The translations under genes were made by a program, and so were the position numbers. DNA of 64,000 bases from Winogradskyella endarachnes (GTDB taxonomy: Bacteria > Bacteroidota > Bacteroidia > Flavobacteriales > Flavobacteriaceae): NCBI RefSeq assembly GCF_009741275.1, contig NZ_WOWS01000003.1, forward strand, positions 372,001 to 436,000. Reading direction: 5' to 3'. The notes under the pieces were generated by a model. The model saw nothing but the letters and a program-made list of their open reading frames with translations. It was not told the DNA's origin and did no database searches. This document shows, one piece after another, positions 33,962-44,421 of this stretch. Position 1 is the first letter of the stretch; each line of letters opens with the position of its first letter.

Positions 33962-34858
33962 TTAGTATTTTATTAGTTGTGGTAAGGAATATTCAGTGAT
34001 TTGAATCACATCATTTTTTCTGACCGTTTTATCTAAAAAGTAAAAAATGTCATCTAAATCATTAATGTTTACTGAGGCGACCTCATGAGCGCCTCCTTTT
34101 ACAATATTGAAATAATATGGTGTTTCTAAGTCTTCTAGTTTTTTTACGATGGTATTTGGACCATCTAACATCATATAACCAGCTTTGTTGGGTTGGCAAT
34201 TGTGATGTGATGCTGTGCCAAATGGTACAGTAGTATCGTTTGTACCATGAAAAAGTACAGTAGGTATAGCATTAGAAGTTGTAATGTTTTCAGTATTTAA
34301 AATGGCGCCAGAAAAAGAAATCGCTGCAGCATATTTAATGGAATCGTATTCCGTATCCTTAGACAAGAAAAATCGTTTCATAAAAACAGTATGTAGAATA
34401 ATTTCTGCACCTGCACTGCTTCCTGCTGCAACTATTTTGCTAGTATCTACGTGTAGTGTTTTACTATTATCATATATAAATTGGGTGGCATCTAAAAAAT
34501 CGAGAACACCTTGGTTAAAGGTAAAGAGTTTATCTTCTTTAGGGCATTTACAGCCAAAACCAGTTTTAGTGCCTTTTCTTAATAACCGATAAGAAATAGA
34601 AATGCCAATGTAGTTTTTTGAAGTGGCAAAATTAGCAATGTTTTTCTCGTCTGTACCAGCACGACTTCCACCAGAAAATCCGCCACCATGCATCCAAACT
34701 ATAACAGGTAAACTGTCTGTGTCTTTTATGTTGTCTGGTGTATAGACATCCATTTTAAGGGTGTCTATTCCTTTAACGGCATACGTGTAGGTTTTTATGT
34801 TTTGAGCAGAACTGAAGAAAAAGGATAAAATAAAAATGACTATGAATAGGTGTTTCAT
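33962..34858 (-). CDS. Exported alpha/beta hydrolase (esterase/lipase-like)
   Basis: 298 residues with a signal peptide (MKHLFIVIFILSFFFSSAQ). The oxyanion motif is HGGGFSGGSR near 56, the nucleophile Ser is in AAGSSAGAE near 147, the acid is likely in GTNDTTVPF near 208, and the His is in GGAHEV near 261. This is the HSL/BD-FAE-type esterase fold, acting on carboxyl esters of a small molecule or a decorated sugar. It lies 85 bp upstream of the AhpD-like gene on the same strand, so co-transcription with the arsS unit is possible but not certain. Confidence 0.82.
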   Translation of the reverse strand: MKHLFIVIFILSFFFSSAQNIKTYTYAVKGIDTLKMDVYTPDNIKDTDSLPVIVWMHGGGFSGGSRAGTDEKNIANFATSKNYIGISISYRLLRKGTKTGFGCKCPKEDKLFTFNQGVLDFLDATQFIYDNSKTLHVDTSKIVAAGSSAGAEIILHTVFMKRFFLSKDTEYDSIKYAAAISFSGAILNTENITTSNAIPTVLFHGTNDTTVPFGTASHHNCQPNKAGYMMLDGPNTIVKKLEDLETPYYFNIVKGGAHEVASVNINDLDDIFYFLDKTVRKNDVIQITEYSLPQLIKY

Positions 34859-34962
34859 AAAATCAAATTTAAGCTAAAAAAACCTAAAATCTTGAACAAT
34901 TTATTATGTACTTAATAGAAAGGTTAAACTGAACAATTGATTAGGGAATAAGATCTATCAGT

Positions 34963-35217
34963 TTAATTATCTAAGATAAATTCATCAAACAAGAGTTGCT
35001 CTCGTTGCTTATCTTTTGGCATTTCTATTAATTGTAAATCGCTCATACCACGCGGAGAATAGAAATAAGTTTTATAAATGGGTTTGTGTTTTATAAAGAT
35101 ATAAAGTTCTCCAAACTCGTCATCAGAATATATACCGACCCAAAATTTAAAAAGGATTAGAATTGAACTTATCATCAATACTAATCCTAATTTTTTATTC
35201 AATTTAGATGTCTTCAA
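34963..35217 (-). CDS. Small membrane protein, unknown
   Basis: 84 residues with one membrane segment at about 9-27 (KLGLVLMISSILILFKFWVGI) and a polar C-terminal part with several aromatic residues. No family recognised. It starts just 1 bp after the stop of the deaminase gene on the same strand, which supports it being a real gene in a two-gene unit. Confidence 0.6.
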   Translation of the reverse strand: MKTSKLNKKLGLVLMISSILILFKFWVGIYSDDEFGELYIFIKHKPIYKTYFYSPRGMSDLQLIEMPKDKQREQLLFDEFILDN

Positions 35218-35218
35218 A

Positions 35219-35692
35219 TTAATATTCGGTTTTATCTATTTTTTTTGTCCATTCATTAAATGGTTCTAATGCAATATCTCTAGCTAATTGCACAAATGGA
35301 ATGCTTCTTTTTTCGTAAGGTAATGGAATTTCTTTATAAATAAATTCATCATCAAAGCCAATATTTGCAGCATCTACTTGGTTGCTTCCATAATATACTT
35401 TGTCTGGTCTCGCCCAATAAATAGCACCTAAACACATTGGGCAAGGTTCGCAAGAGGTGTAAATTTCGCAGCCCTCTAATTGAAAAGAATCTAGATTTTT
35501 ACAAGCATCTCTAATGGCTGTAACCTCAGCATGTGCTGTTGGATCGTTAGTAGAAGTTACTTTATTATTTCCGCGTCCTACAATTTTTCCATCTTTAACA
35601 ACAACGCAACCAAATGGTCCACCTTCATTGTTATTCATTCCTTTTAAAGCCGCATCTACAGCTTCTTTCATAAATTGTTCGTTCTCTGTCAT
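35219..35692 (-). CDS. Nucleoside/guanine deaminase (CDA fold)
   Basis: 157 residues. Zinc site: H54 and E56 in THAEVTAIRDACK-type context (TAHAEVTAI), and C84 and C87 in CEPCPMCLGAIYWARP. The WARPDKVYYG stretch and length match bacterial guanine deaminase GuaD rather than tRNA adenosine deaminase TadA, which usually has a shorter C-terminus. It would turn guanine into xanthine, in purine salvage. A single-domain deaminase of another base cannot be excluded. Confidence 0.85.
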   Translation of the reverse strand: MTENEQFMKEAVDAALKGMNNNEGGPFGCVVVKDGKIVGRGNNKVTSTNDPTAHAEVTAIRDACKNLDSFQLEGCEIYTSCEPCPMCLGAIYWARPDKVYYGSNQVDAANIGFDDEFIYKEIPLPYEKRSIPFVQLARDIALEPFNEWTKKIDKTEY

Positions 35693-35772
35693 AAATACTT
35701 TTGTATTAAATATATGTAGAGGGCAAAGATAGTAAGGTATTTATTAAAGTAGGATTTTTGAAGGTAATAGCG

Positions 35773-38058
35773 TTAAAACGGATAGCCTATAGCGAAGTTA
35801 AGGACGGAATCATCAACTCTAAAATCCCATCGTTCTCCTTCTTCTAAAGACGGATCGTGGAAAGGCGCAGCTAAGTCAAATCTTATAACAAAGCCTTGCA
35901 CGTCAACCCTTAGTCCAAAACCTGCTCCCATTCCTAATTCATTTATAAAATTAGAAGAGAATTTATCTTCACCATTATACGATGTATTTGCTTTTGAGTT
36001 CCATACATTTCCGGCATCAGCAAAAATAGCACCTTTAAAAAAAGAAAATATAGGGAACCGGTATTCTACATTAGCTTCTAATCTAATATTTCCTGTTTGG
36101 TCAAAGTAAGAACCATCGCTATCTGGATAGTCGTCTTCATTGTAGGCTCCTGGTCCTAGAGATCTACTTTTAAAAGCACGAACGCTGTATGGTCCACCAG
36201 CAAAATATTGTTTAACAAATGGTATAACTTCAGAATTACCGTAAGCCAATCCGTAACCTGCAAACAAACGCGTTGCAATAGTTTGTTCTCTATTTTTACC
36301 AAAATTAAGATGAAATCTAGCATCTACATCGGCTTTAGCGTACTGCGCATATTCTAAACCCAAAAATGTTTTTGAGTCTTCTGTAGAAGATTCTTTTCCG
36401 AATAGACTTACAGAGTTTCCGGCAATATCAATATTAGTGTTTAGGTAAAATTGATTAGGGTCATTTTTATCCACCATTTCGTTGTATGTGAATGAAAACG
36501 TTAAGCCTGAGATAAATTGTTGGTCAAAACTGAGTTCTAAATATGGGTTTTCGTCTAATATATCTTGAAATTCTTCTGTAGTATTAGAGAGACTTGTATA
36601 GTTGATGGAAATAGGATTAACAGAATAGGTAATATAACGATTGGCATCCCAAACATAACCAAAAGTAGCACTACCAGAAAGTAAAGTATAAAGTTCACTT
36701 CTGTTGAGGTAACTGGCACTTAAGCTTGTTTTTGTTTTAGGAATTGAATATTCAAAAAAGTCATCATTAATATTAAAAGGAGCGATAACTCTTGGGAAGA
36801 TAAGTTCTGTTTTTAGTCCTAATTCTAAACTGCTTAAACCTGCGTCGTCACCACTGCCAAATTGGGTTTCGTAGCCAAGGGTTAGGCTTGTGTTAAGTGT
36901 TTCTCCTCCTTTAAATAGATTTCTATTACTATGGGTTAATGCTAAGTTTGGACCAGTTAAATTGTTAGATTTTGTTACCGCTTGTAACTCTGCTCTAATG
37001 GAGCGTTTATTTAAAGGCGATAGGTAGATGTTTGCTTGTAAGGCTCCTGTGCTATCCGTAAACATGGAGTCTATTTCTTTATATTGAATGTTTACATATT
37101 TATACGCACCTATGGTGGAGAGACGTCTGGCTGTATTTTTTGACGTTTTTGGATTGTATAAATCGCCTTCCTGTAACGTAATGAATTTATCTAAGTGTTT
37201 TAATTTAAAAAAAACAGAATCTTGAATATAGTTTTTATTGTTGTAACGCTCATAATTTGTTGTTAAAGAGTCTTTTAATTCGTAATCTGGAAATACGTTT
37301 ACTTGCTTTATTAGGTAAGGAACTGTTGCTTTTTTAGGTACCTCATTTTTAATTTTTAAAAATAAATCGAAACGTTTATTGTTGTATTGATTGGTGTCTG
37401 CTTCAAAAATGAAAAATTCTGGATTAAGATTATAATAACCTTTGTTTTTTAATTCAGTATCAATTCGCTGACGTTCTAATTTTAAGTGACTTAAATTAAA
37501 ACGCATGTCTTTTTTTAACGGTGTTTTATAAGTGACCTTTTTTACAGCTTCATAAATTGGCGATGGCATAGAATCTATCTGTAGCTTTTCCATTCTGTAA
37601 GGTTCTGGCACGTTAAGAACGTATTTTACTGAGGCTTCAATTTCGGTTTCTTCAAACGATGAAGATGTACTACTATAGAAAAAACCATTATTTTCTAATC
37701 TATTACGGAGAATATCTTCAATTTCAAAAGTTGTAACGTCAGATTGATAAACAGGTTTTTCTCCTAATTGTCTATAAAGCCAACGGTTTAAAAAGCCAGG
37801 TTTTTCTTTTTGATTTTTGTAATAGAAATATAATCCTGGTCGCATCCCTAAAAATTTAGAATTAGGTTCTGGTCGTAATACGGTTTTTAATTCTGTTTTA
37901 AGTTCTTCAACTTTTTTAACTGTTGAATCTGCTTCAATTTTTACAGTTGCGCCTGTATATAATCTTTCACCTTCTGGAATATATTTTTTTATACTACATG
38001 AGTATACAAATATCCCAAAGCTTATAGCGATTAAAATAGATTTAAGTTTTAAGTTCAA
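35773..38058 (-). CDS. tamL: TamL, Omp85-family outer-membrane lipoprotein
   Basis: 761 residues. The lipobox Cys is C21 (FGIFVYSC), the mark of the Bacteroidota-specific BamA relative TamL. POTRA domains occupy about 40-330, and an Omp85 barrel follows with the conserved FAGGPYSVRAFKSRSLGPGAY loop near 625-645 and a final FAIGYPF. It works with TamB to place outer-membrane proteins or lipids. The stop of TamB lies 2 bp before its start, the classical TamB-TamL pair. Confidence 0.9.
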   Translation of the reverse strand: MNLKLKSILIAISFGIFVYSCSIKKYIPEGERLYTGATVKIEADSTVKKVEELKTELKTVLRPEPNSKFLGMRPGLYFYYKNQKEKPGFLNRWLYRQLGEKPVYQSDVTTFEIEDILRNRLENNGFFYSSTSSSFEETEIEASVKYVLNVPEPYRMEKLQIDSMPSPIYEAVKKVTYKTPLKKDMRFNLSHLKLERQRIDTELKNKGYYNLNPEFFIFEADTNQYNNKRFDLFLKIKNEVPKKATVPYLIKQVNVFPDYELKDSLTTNYERYNNKNYIQDSVFFKLKHLDKFITLQEGDLYNPKTSKNTARRLSTIGAYKYVNIQYKEIDSMFTDSTGALQANIYLSPLNKRSIRAELQAVTKSNNLTGPNLALTHSNRNLFKGGETLNTSLTLGYETQFGSGDDAGLSSLELGLKTELIFPRVIAPFNINDDFFEYSIPKTKTSLSASYLNRSELYTLLSGSATFGYVWDANRYITYSVNPISINYTSLSNTTEEFQDILDENPYLELSFDQQFISGLTFSFTYNEMVDKNDPNQFYLNTNIDIAGNSVSLFGKESSTEDSKTFLGLEYAQYAKADVDARFHLNFGKNREQTIATRLFAGYGLAYGNSEVIPFVKQYFAGGPYSVRAFKSRSLGPGAYNEDDYPDSDGSYFDQTGNIRLEANVEYRFPIFSFFKGAIFADAGNVWNSKANTSYNGEDKFSSNFINELGMGAGFGLRVDVQGFVIRFDLAAPFHDPSLEEGERWDFRVDDSVLNFAIGYPF

Positions 38059-38060
38059 TT

Positions 38061-41000
38061 TTAGTTCTTTTTCTTGTCAATGCTTTTGTCTGTGCTTTCT
38101 TCTTTATTTTCTAGTTCTTGTTTTGCTGCTTTTTTTTCAGCTTCATGTTTTTTGTTTTTTTTAGATTGGGAGCGTAATATGGCATCCCAAAGTTCACTAA
38201 ATTGGTTAAATTCTTGTGTAAATATTAATGCAATGCCGCTGGTAATGGTTTGTCCGTCAATAATATTTTCAAATTCATTTCGTCTAAAGCCTTTAAGTCT
38301 ATAGCGTCCATCTTCAGATAAAATATATTCTAAGCTAACATTGCCAATAATTGGTGTTTCTTCTCCAGTTGTACTACTACCTTCAATATCTACCTCACTA
38401 CCTACACTTGCTATTAAGCGGTCATTAAATAATTTCTTTTTTGCAGCAATATCTAGTTGTGTGCGTTCTGTTGGTGAATCTCCTTGATAATCTGTGTAGC
38501 TGTCTAATCCAAAATTAAGTTCAATACCTGTTTTACCTAGTACTTTGTCTGAAAATGTGTTGAGTTGGTCAGAAACAGCATCATTTAAATTATCTCTAGC
38601 AATAGTTGCAAAACCACCAGAACTACCATCACTGCCAGAGTCTGGATAAAATCTATTTAGTACTAATAGAGAAAATACTTGTCGGTTAAGCTCGCCTTCT
38701 TGTGAATTAACGGCTTGTACACGTGTATAAACCTGTCCGCTAATAGCACCTTGGTCTTCTTCTGGCATATCTAATTGAAATGAAATTTCGGGCTTAAGTA
38801 ATTCGCCATCAATATTAAGATAGACATAAAACGGAAGTACTTGACGATACTTAGTTTTTACCGAAGAATCTGACCCTGAAATTTGAGAAGCCATTAAAGA
38901 ATAGGCAGAGGTTTCTATATTATAAATAGCACTTACATCTAATTTGGCATCAAAAGGGTCGCCAGACCAAATGACTTGGCTACCAGGTGCAATTAAGAAT
39001 TTTCTATTCACTAAATTGTATAAGTTTAACTCGTAGTGACCATCTGAAATTTCATAAACTCCTGACAGATTTATACGACCATTTGGAGACATGGTAAAAT
39101 CTAAATCACCTTCACCAACCACTTTAAAATTATCTCCTGTTTCTTCATCTATAACAATTGTGGCACTTGCTGATTTTCCGATTTTTATAAAGGTTTTTAT
39201 ATCAAAACCTTTAATTGTAACCGTTTGTTCTTCGGTTTGAGTTATAATAGCATCTGGATTTTCTCGATTTACAAAAGTTACCACACCATCGCGTTCTTCA
39301 ACATTAGCATAAGTTGCAGGCATAACATACGTGACGTCTGTATCTGAGCCAACTGTTAATTTAGCATCTAATTTAGGTATTTGTAAATCTCCAGTTAATT
39401 TAGCATTAGCATTAAAAGTAGCTTTACCATAGAATGATGAGTTATCTTCTTTGGTTGCATTTATCACTTGAAAATTTTCTGCTTTTACTGTAAGATTAAA
39501 TGTAGGATTAATAAGGTTTTCTGTGCCAACTTTTCCTGAGAGAACTAAAGCATTACTATTTTGGTCACGTACAGTAAAATTCTCCATTGAGAGGCCATCG
39601 TTGTTAATATTTAGCTTTTCATTTTTTAAAGTAAATTTAGTATTCAGCTTTGTAACGTTAACTGTTGCATTTTTAAAATTTAAAGCACCATTATACTGAG
39701 GGTTCGCTGTATCACCAGAGATTTTAAAAGCACCAGAGAAACTGCCTTCAGAATCTTTAACTTCTCCTAAAGTTAAGGTGTTAAGCGCTTTCATTTTAAA
39801 TGCATTAATATCTAAATTAAGATTTAAGATGGCGCTATCATTTATTGTGGTGTAATCGCCAACCAAATCAAAATCAATATCACCACCTTTTAAGCCAACG
39901 TTAATAGCATAGTTGTTTAATCCTAGTGAGTTGCCGTTAATACTTAAGGTGCCAAAATCTGTTTTTAAAACATTAAGTTGAGCAATACTTAAATCTGCAA
40001 CAATACCTGTATTACCAAAAGGGTCTTCTAAAACAAAGTCTCCATTTAAATCACCTGTGGCTAGTTTTGCTTCGGGATTTAAATAGTTAAATATTTCACT
40101 GATTTTAAAATTTCTGAAATCGATGGCAATGTGAGATTTAGAAATATTAGGTAATTTATCTGTAAGTTCTATAGACTGATTGTTTTTAGTGATTTTAAAA
40201 TCTGCAAAGGCTAAGTTTTTATTGGTTAGGATAACTTGGTTAGTTGCTGGTATTATCCATTTTTTCTTGTTGAGAATTAAACTGTCTGGATTTACTGTAA
40301 ATTTTAAACGCTCTCTGTTGCCTGTGATTTTTGTGTTTACATTTAAGAGTTTTTCATTATCGTTATAACCTAAGAGATTTAAAAACAGTTCGTTATTAGT
40401 TTGGTTTCCGGTAATAAGGGTTTTAGGAACATCTAGAGGTCCTGCCGTTATATTTTTAAAGCCTAGATTAAATTTAAAATTGTCCTTGTCGGTATGCATT
40501 GAAAAGGCTAAACTATCTAATTGATTGTTGCTATAATTAAGTTGAGGTACTGCTATGTTTGCATTTAGTTTTCTGGCTTTCTCATTAAAATCTACAGAAA
40601 TATCAATAGTGTCTATATCTTTTACATTCACAAAAAATACATCTTTTAGCATAGGCGATTGTGAAATTTTGCCTTCTAATTTTAGATTCACATAGTTGCT
40701 AATGGTATCTGACACTTTTACGTCTCTGTAAAAATAGCTAGATATATGGCGTTGCAAAGCGGTACTAAATGTTTGCGGATTGCTATTAGATTTTAAATCT
40801 AAATCTACCATTTTGTTGTGTATAGTAACTGAAGTTGTGTCTGCAGTAACATGAGCTTTAGTCTTTAATTGTCCCATTAAGTAGGTTCTGTTATCATATA
40901 CAACTACAGCATCATCTACAGTGGCATTTAGGTTGTATGCAGTTTCATTTCCTTTAAAGTCTGCATTTATAGTCATCGCAGTTTTAACGTCGCGTTGCAT

Positions 41001-43148
41001 TAAACCAAGTGCTTGTAGATTAGCTCCAATCAGATTAAGTTTAACAGTTGCTGCGGTAGCTATAGAATCTAAATCTATATATGCATTTAACTCTGTATTT
41101 AAGTTGTTGTCCTTATAAGTAGAGTTTATAGTTCCAGCACCATTAACCAAAGTTCCATTAAGATCAAAGTCTTTAATATTGTAATTATTAAATTGAAATT
41201 TTGAAATTGTAGCCTCTAAAGTAGCATCTAATGTACTTAATGTTTTACCATGTCCTTTAGAGTTAATTTTTAAACTAAGTGCTCCAAATTGCGGATTATT
41301 CATTAGTTCGTTGACTTTAAAATCTTCAACCATTATGGACGTATTGTAAGCAATAGTAGTTGTGTTTTTAAAAGAACCATCTATAGTTGCAATACCTTGC
41401 GTTGTTGTAAGTTTTGCATTTGCAGAAATATCTTTGGTGTTTCCATTAATGGCTGCAAGAAGTTCTACATCTTTTGGTAGGTTAATACCCAAATCTTTTT
41501 CGCTTAGAAACAGAATTAAATCAGAACGTGTGGATACGGCTGAAAATTGAGGAATGCTGAATTGAATAGCATCAGGATTAGAAATGTTTTCAACGATTCC
41601 GTTGACGTTTATTTTTGTTGAATTTCCCCAATTTACTTCAGCATTTTTTAAATTTATTGAAGCTAAAGTTCCTGAGGAATTAATATGTCCTGTAAATTCT
41701 TTTGTACCTAATATTTCTAAGTACGGATTACTTTTTAAACGGGGTTGAAATCTTAATAGTTCGGATAATGAAAAATGGAAAGAAGGTACATTTAAGGCAA
41801 CTTTAGTTGTTTCCGGTGTGTCCATTAAATCTGCAAGTGACTTGTAGTCTAAATGTGCATAACCAGTAATAGAATTGTTATTCAGTTGAAAATTTAAGTC
41901 ATTAAGACGTGTGTTTTGCTCAGTAATCTTTAAGTTAACGGCTAGTTGATTTAGATTTAATCCAGAAATTTCATTAAAATTAAATTGTTCTAAGTTGAGT
42001 TTAACCTCTTTATTTTGTAGCGAGATATCTTTTGCTTTTAGCGACACGTTAGATAATGCAATAGCATTAGGGTTAAACACACCAGTCTTTGGTTTATTAT
42101 TACCAACGATATAATCTATTTTATTATTTTCAAGATGTATTTCGGCTACTTTTAATTTTATTTCGGGCCAAATAAATGTATTGCTGTTAACACTAGTTGA
42201 ATCGTTTTTTGTGTTTGCTGCTTTTTTTGAAACATCCTTAGTTGTTATACTAATTTTAGATTTTTTTAAAGAAATAGTTTTAAGGTTGAAATCATTTGTC
42301 TCTAGATTTAACGACGGAATTTCAGTTGAAAATTCTGAAATATCCACGTCTGCAATAACGCCATCGGGTTGAGATTCGTAATAAGCATTAACATTATTAA
42401 ACTCTATATTTTTAAAAGCTAATTTTGGTAAAGGAGATTCTGAAGCAGAGTTGTGAGTTGCTACATGATTTTGAATAAACTGAATATTGGCATTTGCGAG
42501 TTCTATATTTGAAGCATCAAAAACCATGTTTTCAACATTTGTGGTTTCCATATTAACATTGAGCCGTCCTATTTTAAACTTTGAATCTATACCTGTAACA
42601 GCATCATTATAAGTAACATTAAAATTGCTAAAGTTTAAATTACCAATAATTAGATTTATTGGAGAAGAAGTACTATCTGTTGCAACAGCTGTTGTGTCTG
42701 ATGATTCAAAAGCATCTATAAGAAATTGAAAATTATAGCCTTCAATAGTATCTTTTCTAATAATATTAGCGCGTAGACCGTCCCAATTGAGGGCGTCCAC
42801 ACCTACACTTTTGCCATTAATTATAGCCCAAAGCGGAATGTTTGCTTCAACTGATTTAGAGTAAACTAAAGTGTCTCCTTTTTTATCTTCGAGATATAAA
42901 CCATCTAGCTGTAGGTCACCATCAAACGTGATAAATAATTTTTCTATGGCAACCTTTGTGTGTGTTTTGTCAGAGATGTATTTAACCGCTTTGGTAACAA
43001 TAATGTTTTGTCCCCATGGACTTCTTACAAAAAGAATAAACAAAAATAAAAACACTATTAAACCTAATAGTACTCTTAAAAATCTGCGTAGCCAACGTGA
43101 TTTTTGTTTTTTCGTCGTATTTGGTTCTATATTGTTGTTATTATCCAA
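38061..43148 (-). CDS. tamB: TamB, translocation and assembly module protein
   Basis: 1695 residues, full length for Bacteroidota TamB. There is one N-terminal membrane anchor (about 17-42, WLRRFLRVLLGLIVFLFLFILF). A long beta-helical AsmA/TamB body follows with many 30-50 residue repeats, and the conserved TamB (DUF490) C-terminal region covers roughly 1250-1640 (DFTMSPNGRINLSGVYEISDGHYELNLYNLV). The end is Lys/Glu rich. TamB spans the periplasm as a hydrophobic groove, now thought to carry phospholipids as well as barrels to the outer membrane. It is followed directly by tamL. Confidence 0.92.
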   Translation of the reverse strand: MDNNNNIEPNTTKKQKSRWLRRFLRVLLGLIVFLFLFILFVRSPWGQNIIVTKAVKYISDKTHTKVAIEKLFITFDGDLQLDGLYLEDKKGDTLVYSKSVEANIPLWAIINGKSVGVDALNWDGLRANIIRKDTIEGYNFQFLIDAFESSDTTAVATDSTSSPINLIIGNLNFSNFNVTYNDAVTGIDSKFKIGRLNVNMETTNVENMVFDASNIELANANIQFIQNHVATHNSASESPLPKLAFKNIEFNNVNAYYESQPDGVIADVDISEFSTEIPSLNLETNDFNLKTISLKKSKISITTKDVSKKAANTKNDSTSVNSNTFIWPEIKLKVAEIHLENNKIDYIVGNNKPKTGVFNPNAIALSNVSLKAKDISLQNKEVKLNLEQFNFNEISGLNLNQLAVNLKITEQNTRLNDLNFQLNNNSITGYAHLDYKSLADLMDTPETTKVALNVPSFHFSLSELLRFQPRLKSNPYLEILGTKEFTGHINSSGTLASINLKNAEVNWGNSTKINVNGIVENISNPDAIQFSIPQFSAVSTRSDLILFLSEKDLGINLPKDVELLAAINGNTKDISANAKLTTTQGIATIDGSFKNTTTIAYNTSIMVEDFKVNELMNNPQFGALSLKINSKGHGKTLSTLDATLEATISKFQFNNYNIKDFDLNGTLVNGAGTINSTYKDNNLNTELNAYIDLDSIATAATVKLNLIGANLQALGLMQRDVKTAMTINADFKGNETAYNLNATVDDAVVVYDNRTYLMGQLKTKAHVTADTTSVTIHNKMVDLDLKSNSNPQTFSTALQRHISSYFYRDVKVSDTISNYVNLKLEGKISQSPMLKDVFFVNVKDIDTIDISVDFNEKARKLNANIAVPQLNYSNNQLDSLAFSMHTDKDNFKFNLGFKNITAGPLDVPKTLITGNQTNNELFLNLLGYNDNEKLLNVNTKITGNRERLKFTVNPDSLILNKKKWIIPATNQVILTNKNLAFADFKITKNNQSIELTDKLPNISKSHIAIDFRNFKISEIFNYLNPEAKLATGDLNGDFVLEDPFGNTGIVADLSIAQLNVLKTDFGTLSINGNSLGLNNYAINVGLKGGDIDFDLVGDYTTINDSAILNLNLDINAFKMKALNTLTLGEVKDSEGSFSGAFKISGDTANPQYNGALNFKNATVNVTKLNTKFTLKNEKLNINNDGLSMENFTVRDQNSNALVLSGKVGTENLINPTFNLTVKAENFQVINATKEDNSSFYGKATFNANAKLTGDLQIPKLDAKLTVGSDTDVTYVMPATYANVEERDGVVTFVNRENPDAIITQTEEQTVTIKGFDIKTFIKIGKSASATIVIDEETGDNFKVVGEGDLDFTMSPNGRINLSGVYEISDGHYELNLYNLVNRKFLIAPGSQVIWSGDPFDAKLDVSAIYNIETSAYSLMASQISGSDSSVKTKYRQVLPFYVYLNIDGELLKPEISFQLDMPEEDQGAISGQVYTRVQAVNSQEGELNRQVFSLLVLNRFYPDSGSDGSSGGFATIARDNLNDAVSDQLNTFSDKVLGKTGIELNFGLDSYTDYQGDSPTERTQLDIAAKKKLFNDRLIASVGSEVDIEGSSTTGEETPIIGNVSLEYILSEDGRYRLKGFRRNEFENIIDGQTITSGIALIFTQEFNQFSELWDAILRSQSKKNKKHEAEKKAAKQELENKEESTDKSIDKKKN

Positions 43149-43245
43149 GTTACAAAATTAAGTAAGTAAATTTAGGGTATTTACTCTTATCAATATAGAT
43201 GTTAATCCGTTTGCCTTTTAATTACGCGTTGTGTTTTAAATTAAT

Positions 43246-43284
43246 AAACCTGAAAGGTCATTGTTTTATAAACTTTTCAGGTTT
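43246..43284 (-). terminator. Possible terminator after metX
   Basis: AAACCTGAAA pairs with TTTCAGGTTT (10 bp) around a 19-base loop, 28 bp beyond the metX stop and about 100 bp before tamB. The tail on the minus strand (TATTAATTT) has few T, so the terminator is weak. Confidence 0.5.
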
Positions 43285-43311
43285 TAATTCAATTATTTAT
43301 GTTTTGAGCGC

Positions 43312-44319
43312 TTATGCTACAACTTTTTCTTTTAGTAAGTGAGTTTTTGATTCTGTTTTAAATATTGGTTTTAAAAATCGTTCTAATTGGTCAAATTCAA
43401 TTAGAAAAGCATCGTGTCCATGAATGGATTTAATTTCATGAATATTAACATTGTCTTTAATGCTTTTTAAATCTACATACGCATTCCAGTTTTCTTCCGC
43501 TTTAAAGAACAAATCGGAATTGATAGTTATGATATGTATATCTGAAGAAATAGTAGCTGCGGTTTCTATAAAATCTTTTTTGCCACCAGAGATGTCAATT
43601 GTTTTTAATATCTGATTCATCATTTTATATGCAGATAAATTAAAACGTTTGTTTAAATTATCACCATGATAGTTAAGCCAAGATTCTACATTGTAAAGTG
43701 AGTCACTTCTTTTTGTTCTTGCAAATTTTTGAGCGAGAGATTCTGGCGTACGATACAAAGTCATGGCATGCATTCTAGAATCGGCTAGAGGTGCTTTAGA
43801 GTTGTTAAGAATAGAATCTTGTATGTGACAGTTAGCAATAATCCAATCGGTAGATTTAAAATCAGTAGCAATTGGGATTAAGTGCTTAATAAGATTAGGT
43901 TTGAGCACTGCTAACTCCCAAGCTAATCCACCGCCAACTGAGCCGCCTACAACAGCAAATAGTTGTTTTATTTTTAATTGTTCTAAAGCTAATGTAAATA
44001 ATCTAGCCACATCATTTGCGGTGAAGTCTTTGTAAGCTTCTATTAAGTTTTTAAGATTATTATCATAGCCATTTCCAGGAATGTTGAAAGCTAAAATGGT
44101 ATAAGTTTTTGTGTCTATACATTTGTTTTCTCCTATTAAATCATTCCACCAACCTTCTTTTCCTATTACATTAGAATTTCCGGTTAAAGCATGGTTTACT
44201 AATACAATTGGTGCACTATGTAATGTTTTACCAAATGTTTGATAAGACAAATTTATGGCGTGAGTCTTACCAGAATTGGTAATAAAATTTTGAATCTTTA
44301 TGTATTGTAGGTTTTTCAT
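43312..44319 (-). CDS. metX: Homoserine O-acetyltransferase-like (MetX family)
   Basis: 335 residues of alpha/beta hydrolase fold with MetX motifs: NHALTGNSNV near 43-51, nucleophile S127 in GGSVGGG, TLYRTPESLAQKF, an acid in INSDLFF and the His in HGHDAF (H302). It activates homoserine with acetyl-CoA for direct sulfhydrylation by MetY, which is encoded just upstream. The protein is slightly shorter than typical MetX (about 350-380), as is usual in this group. It is controlled by the SAM-I riboswitch ahead of metY, though a hairpin lies between the two genes. Confidence 0.87.
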   Translation of the reverse strand: MKNLQYIKIQNFITNSGKTHAINLSYQTFGKTLHSAPIVLVNHALTGNSNVIGKEGWWNDLIGENKCIDTKTYTILAFNIPGNGYDNNLKNLIEAYKDFTANDVARLFTLALEQLKIKQLFAVVGGSVGGGLAWELAVLKPNLIKHLIPIATDFKSTDWIIANCHIQDSILNNSKAPLADSRMHAMTLYRTPESLAQKFARTKRSDSLYNVESWLNYHGDNLNKRFNLSAYKMMNQILKTIDISGGKKDFIETAATISSDIHIITINSDLFFKAEENWNAYVDLKSIKDNVNIHEIKSIHGHDAFLIEFDQLERFLKPIFKTESKTHLLKEKVVA

Positions 44320-44364
44320 CTATCTATCTGCAAAAGCAGAAACATTTTTTAAATATAAATTATT

Positions 44365-44399
44365 AAAACAGATGTCATCATGGCAACGACATCTGTTTT
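44365..44399 (-). terminator. Strong hairpin between metY and metX
   Basis: AAAACAGATGTC and GACATCTGTTTT, a perfect 12-bp stem with an 11-base loop; on the minus strand it ends in TTTTAATAATTT. It lies in the 102-bp space between the two genes. It may lower metX expression relative to metY, or protect the metY mRNA end. It is symmetric, so it could act on either strand. Confidence 0.6.
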
Positions 44400-44421
44400 T
44401 AAAACAACTTAAAATACAATT

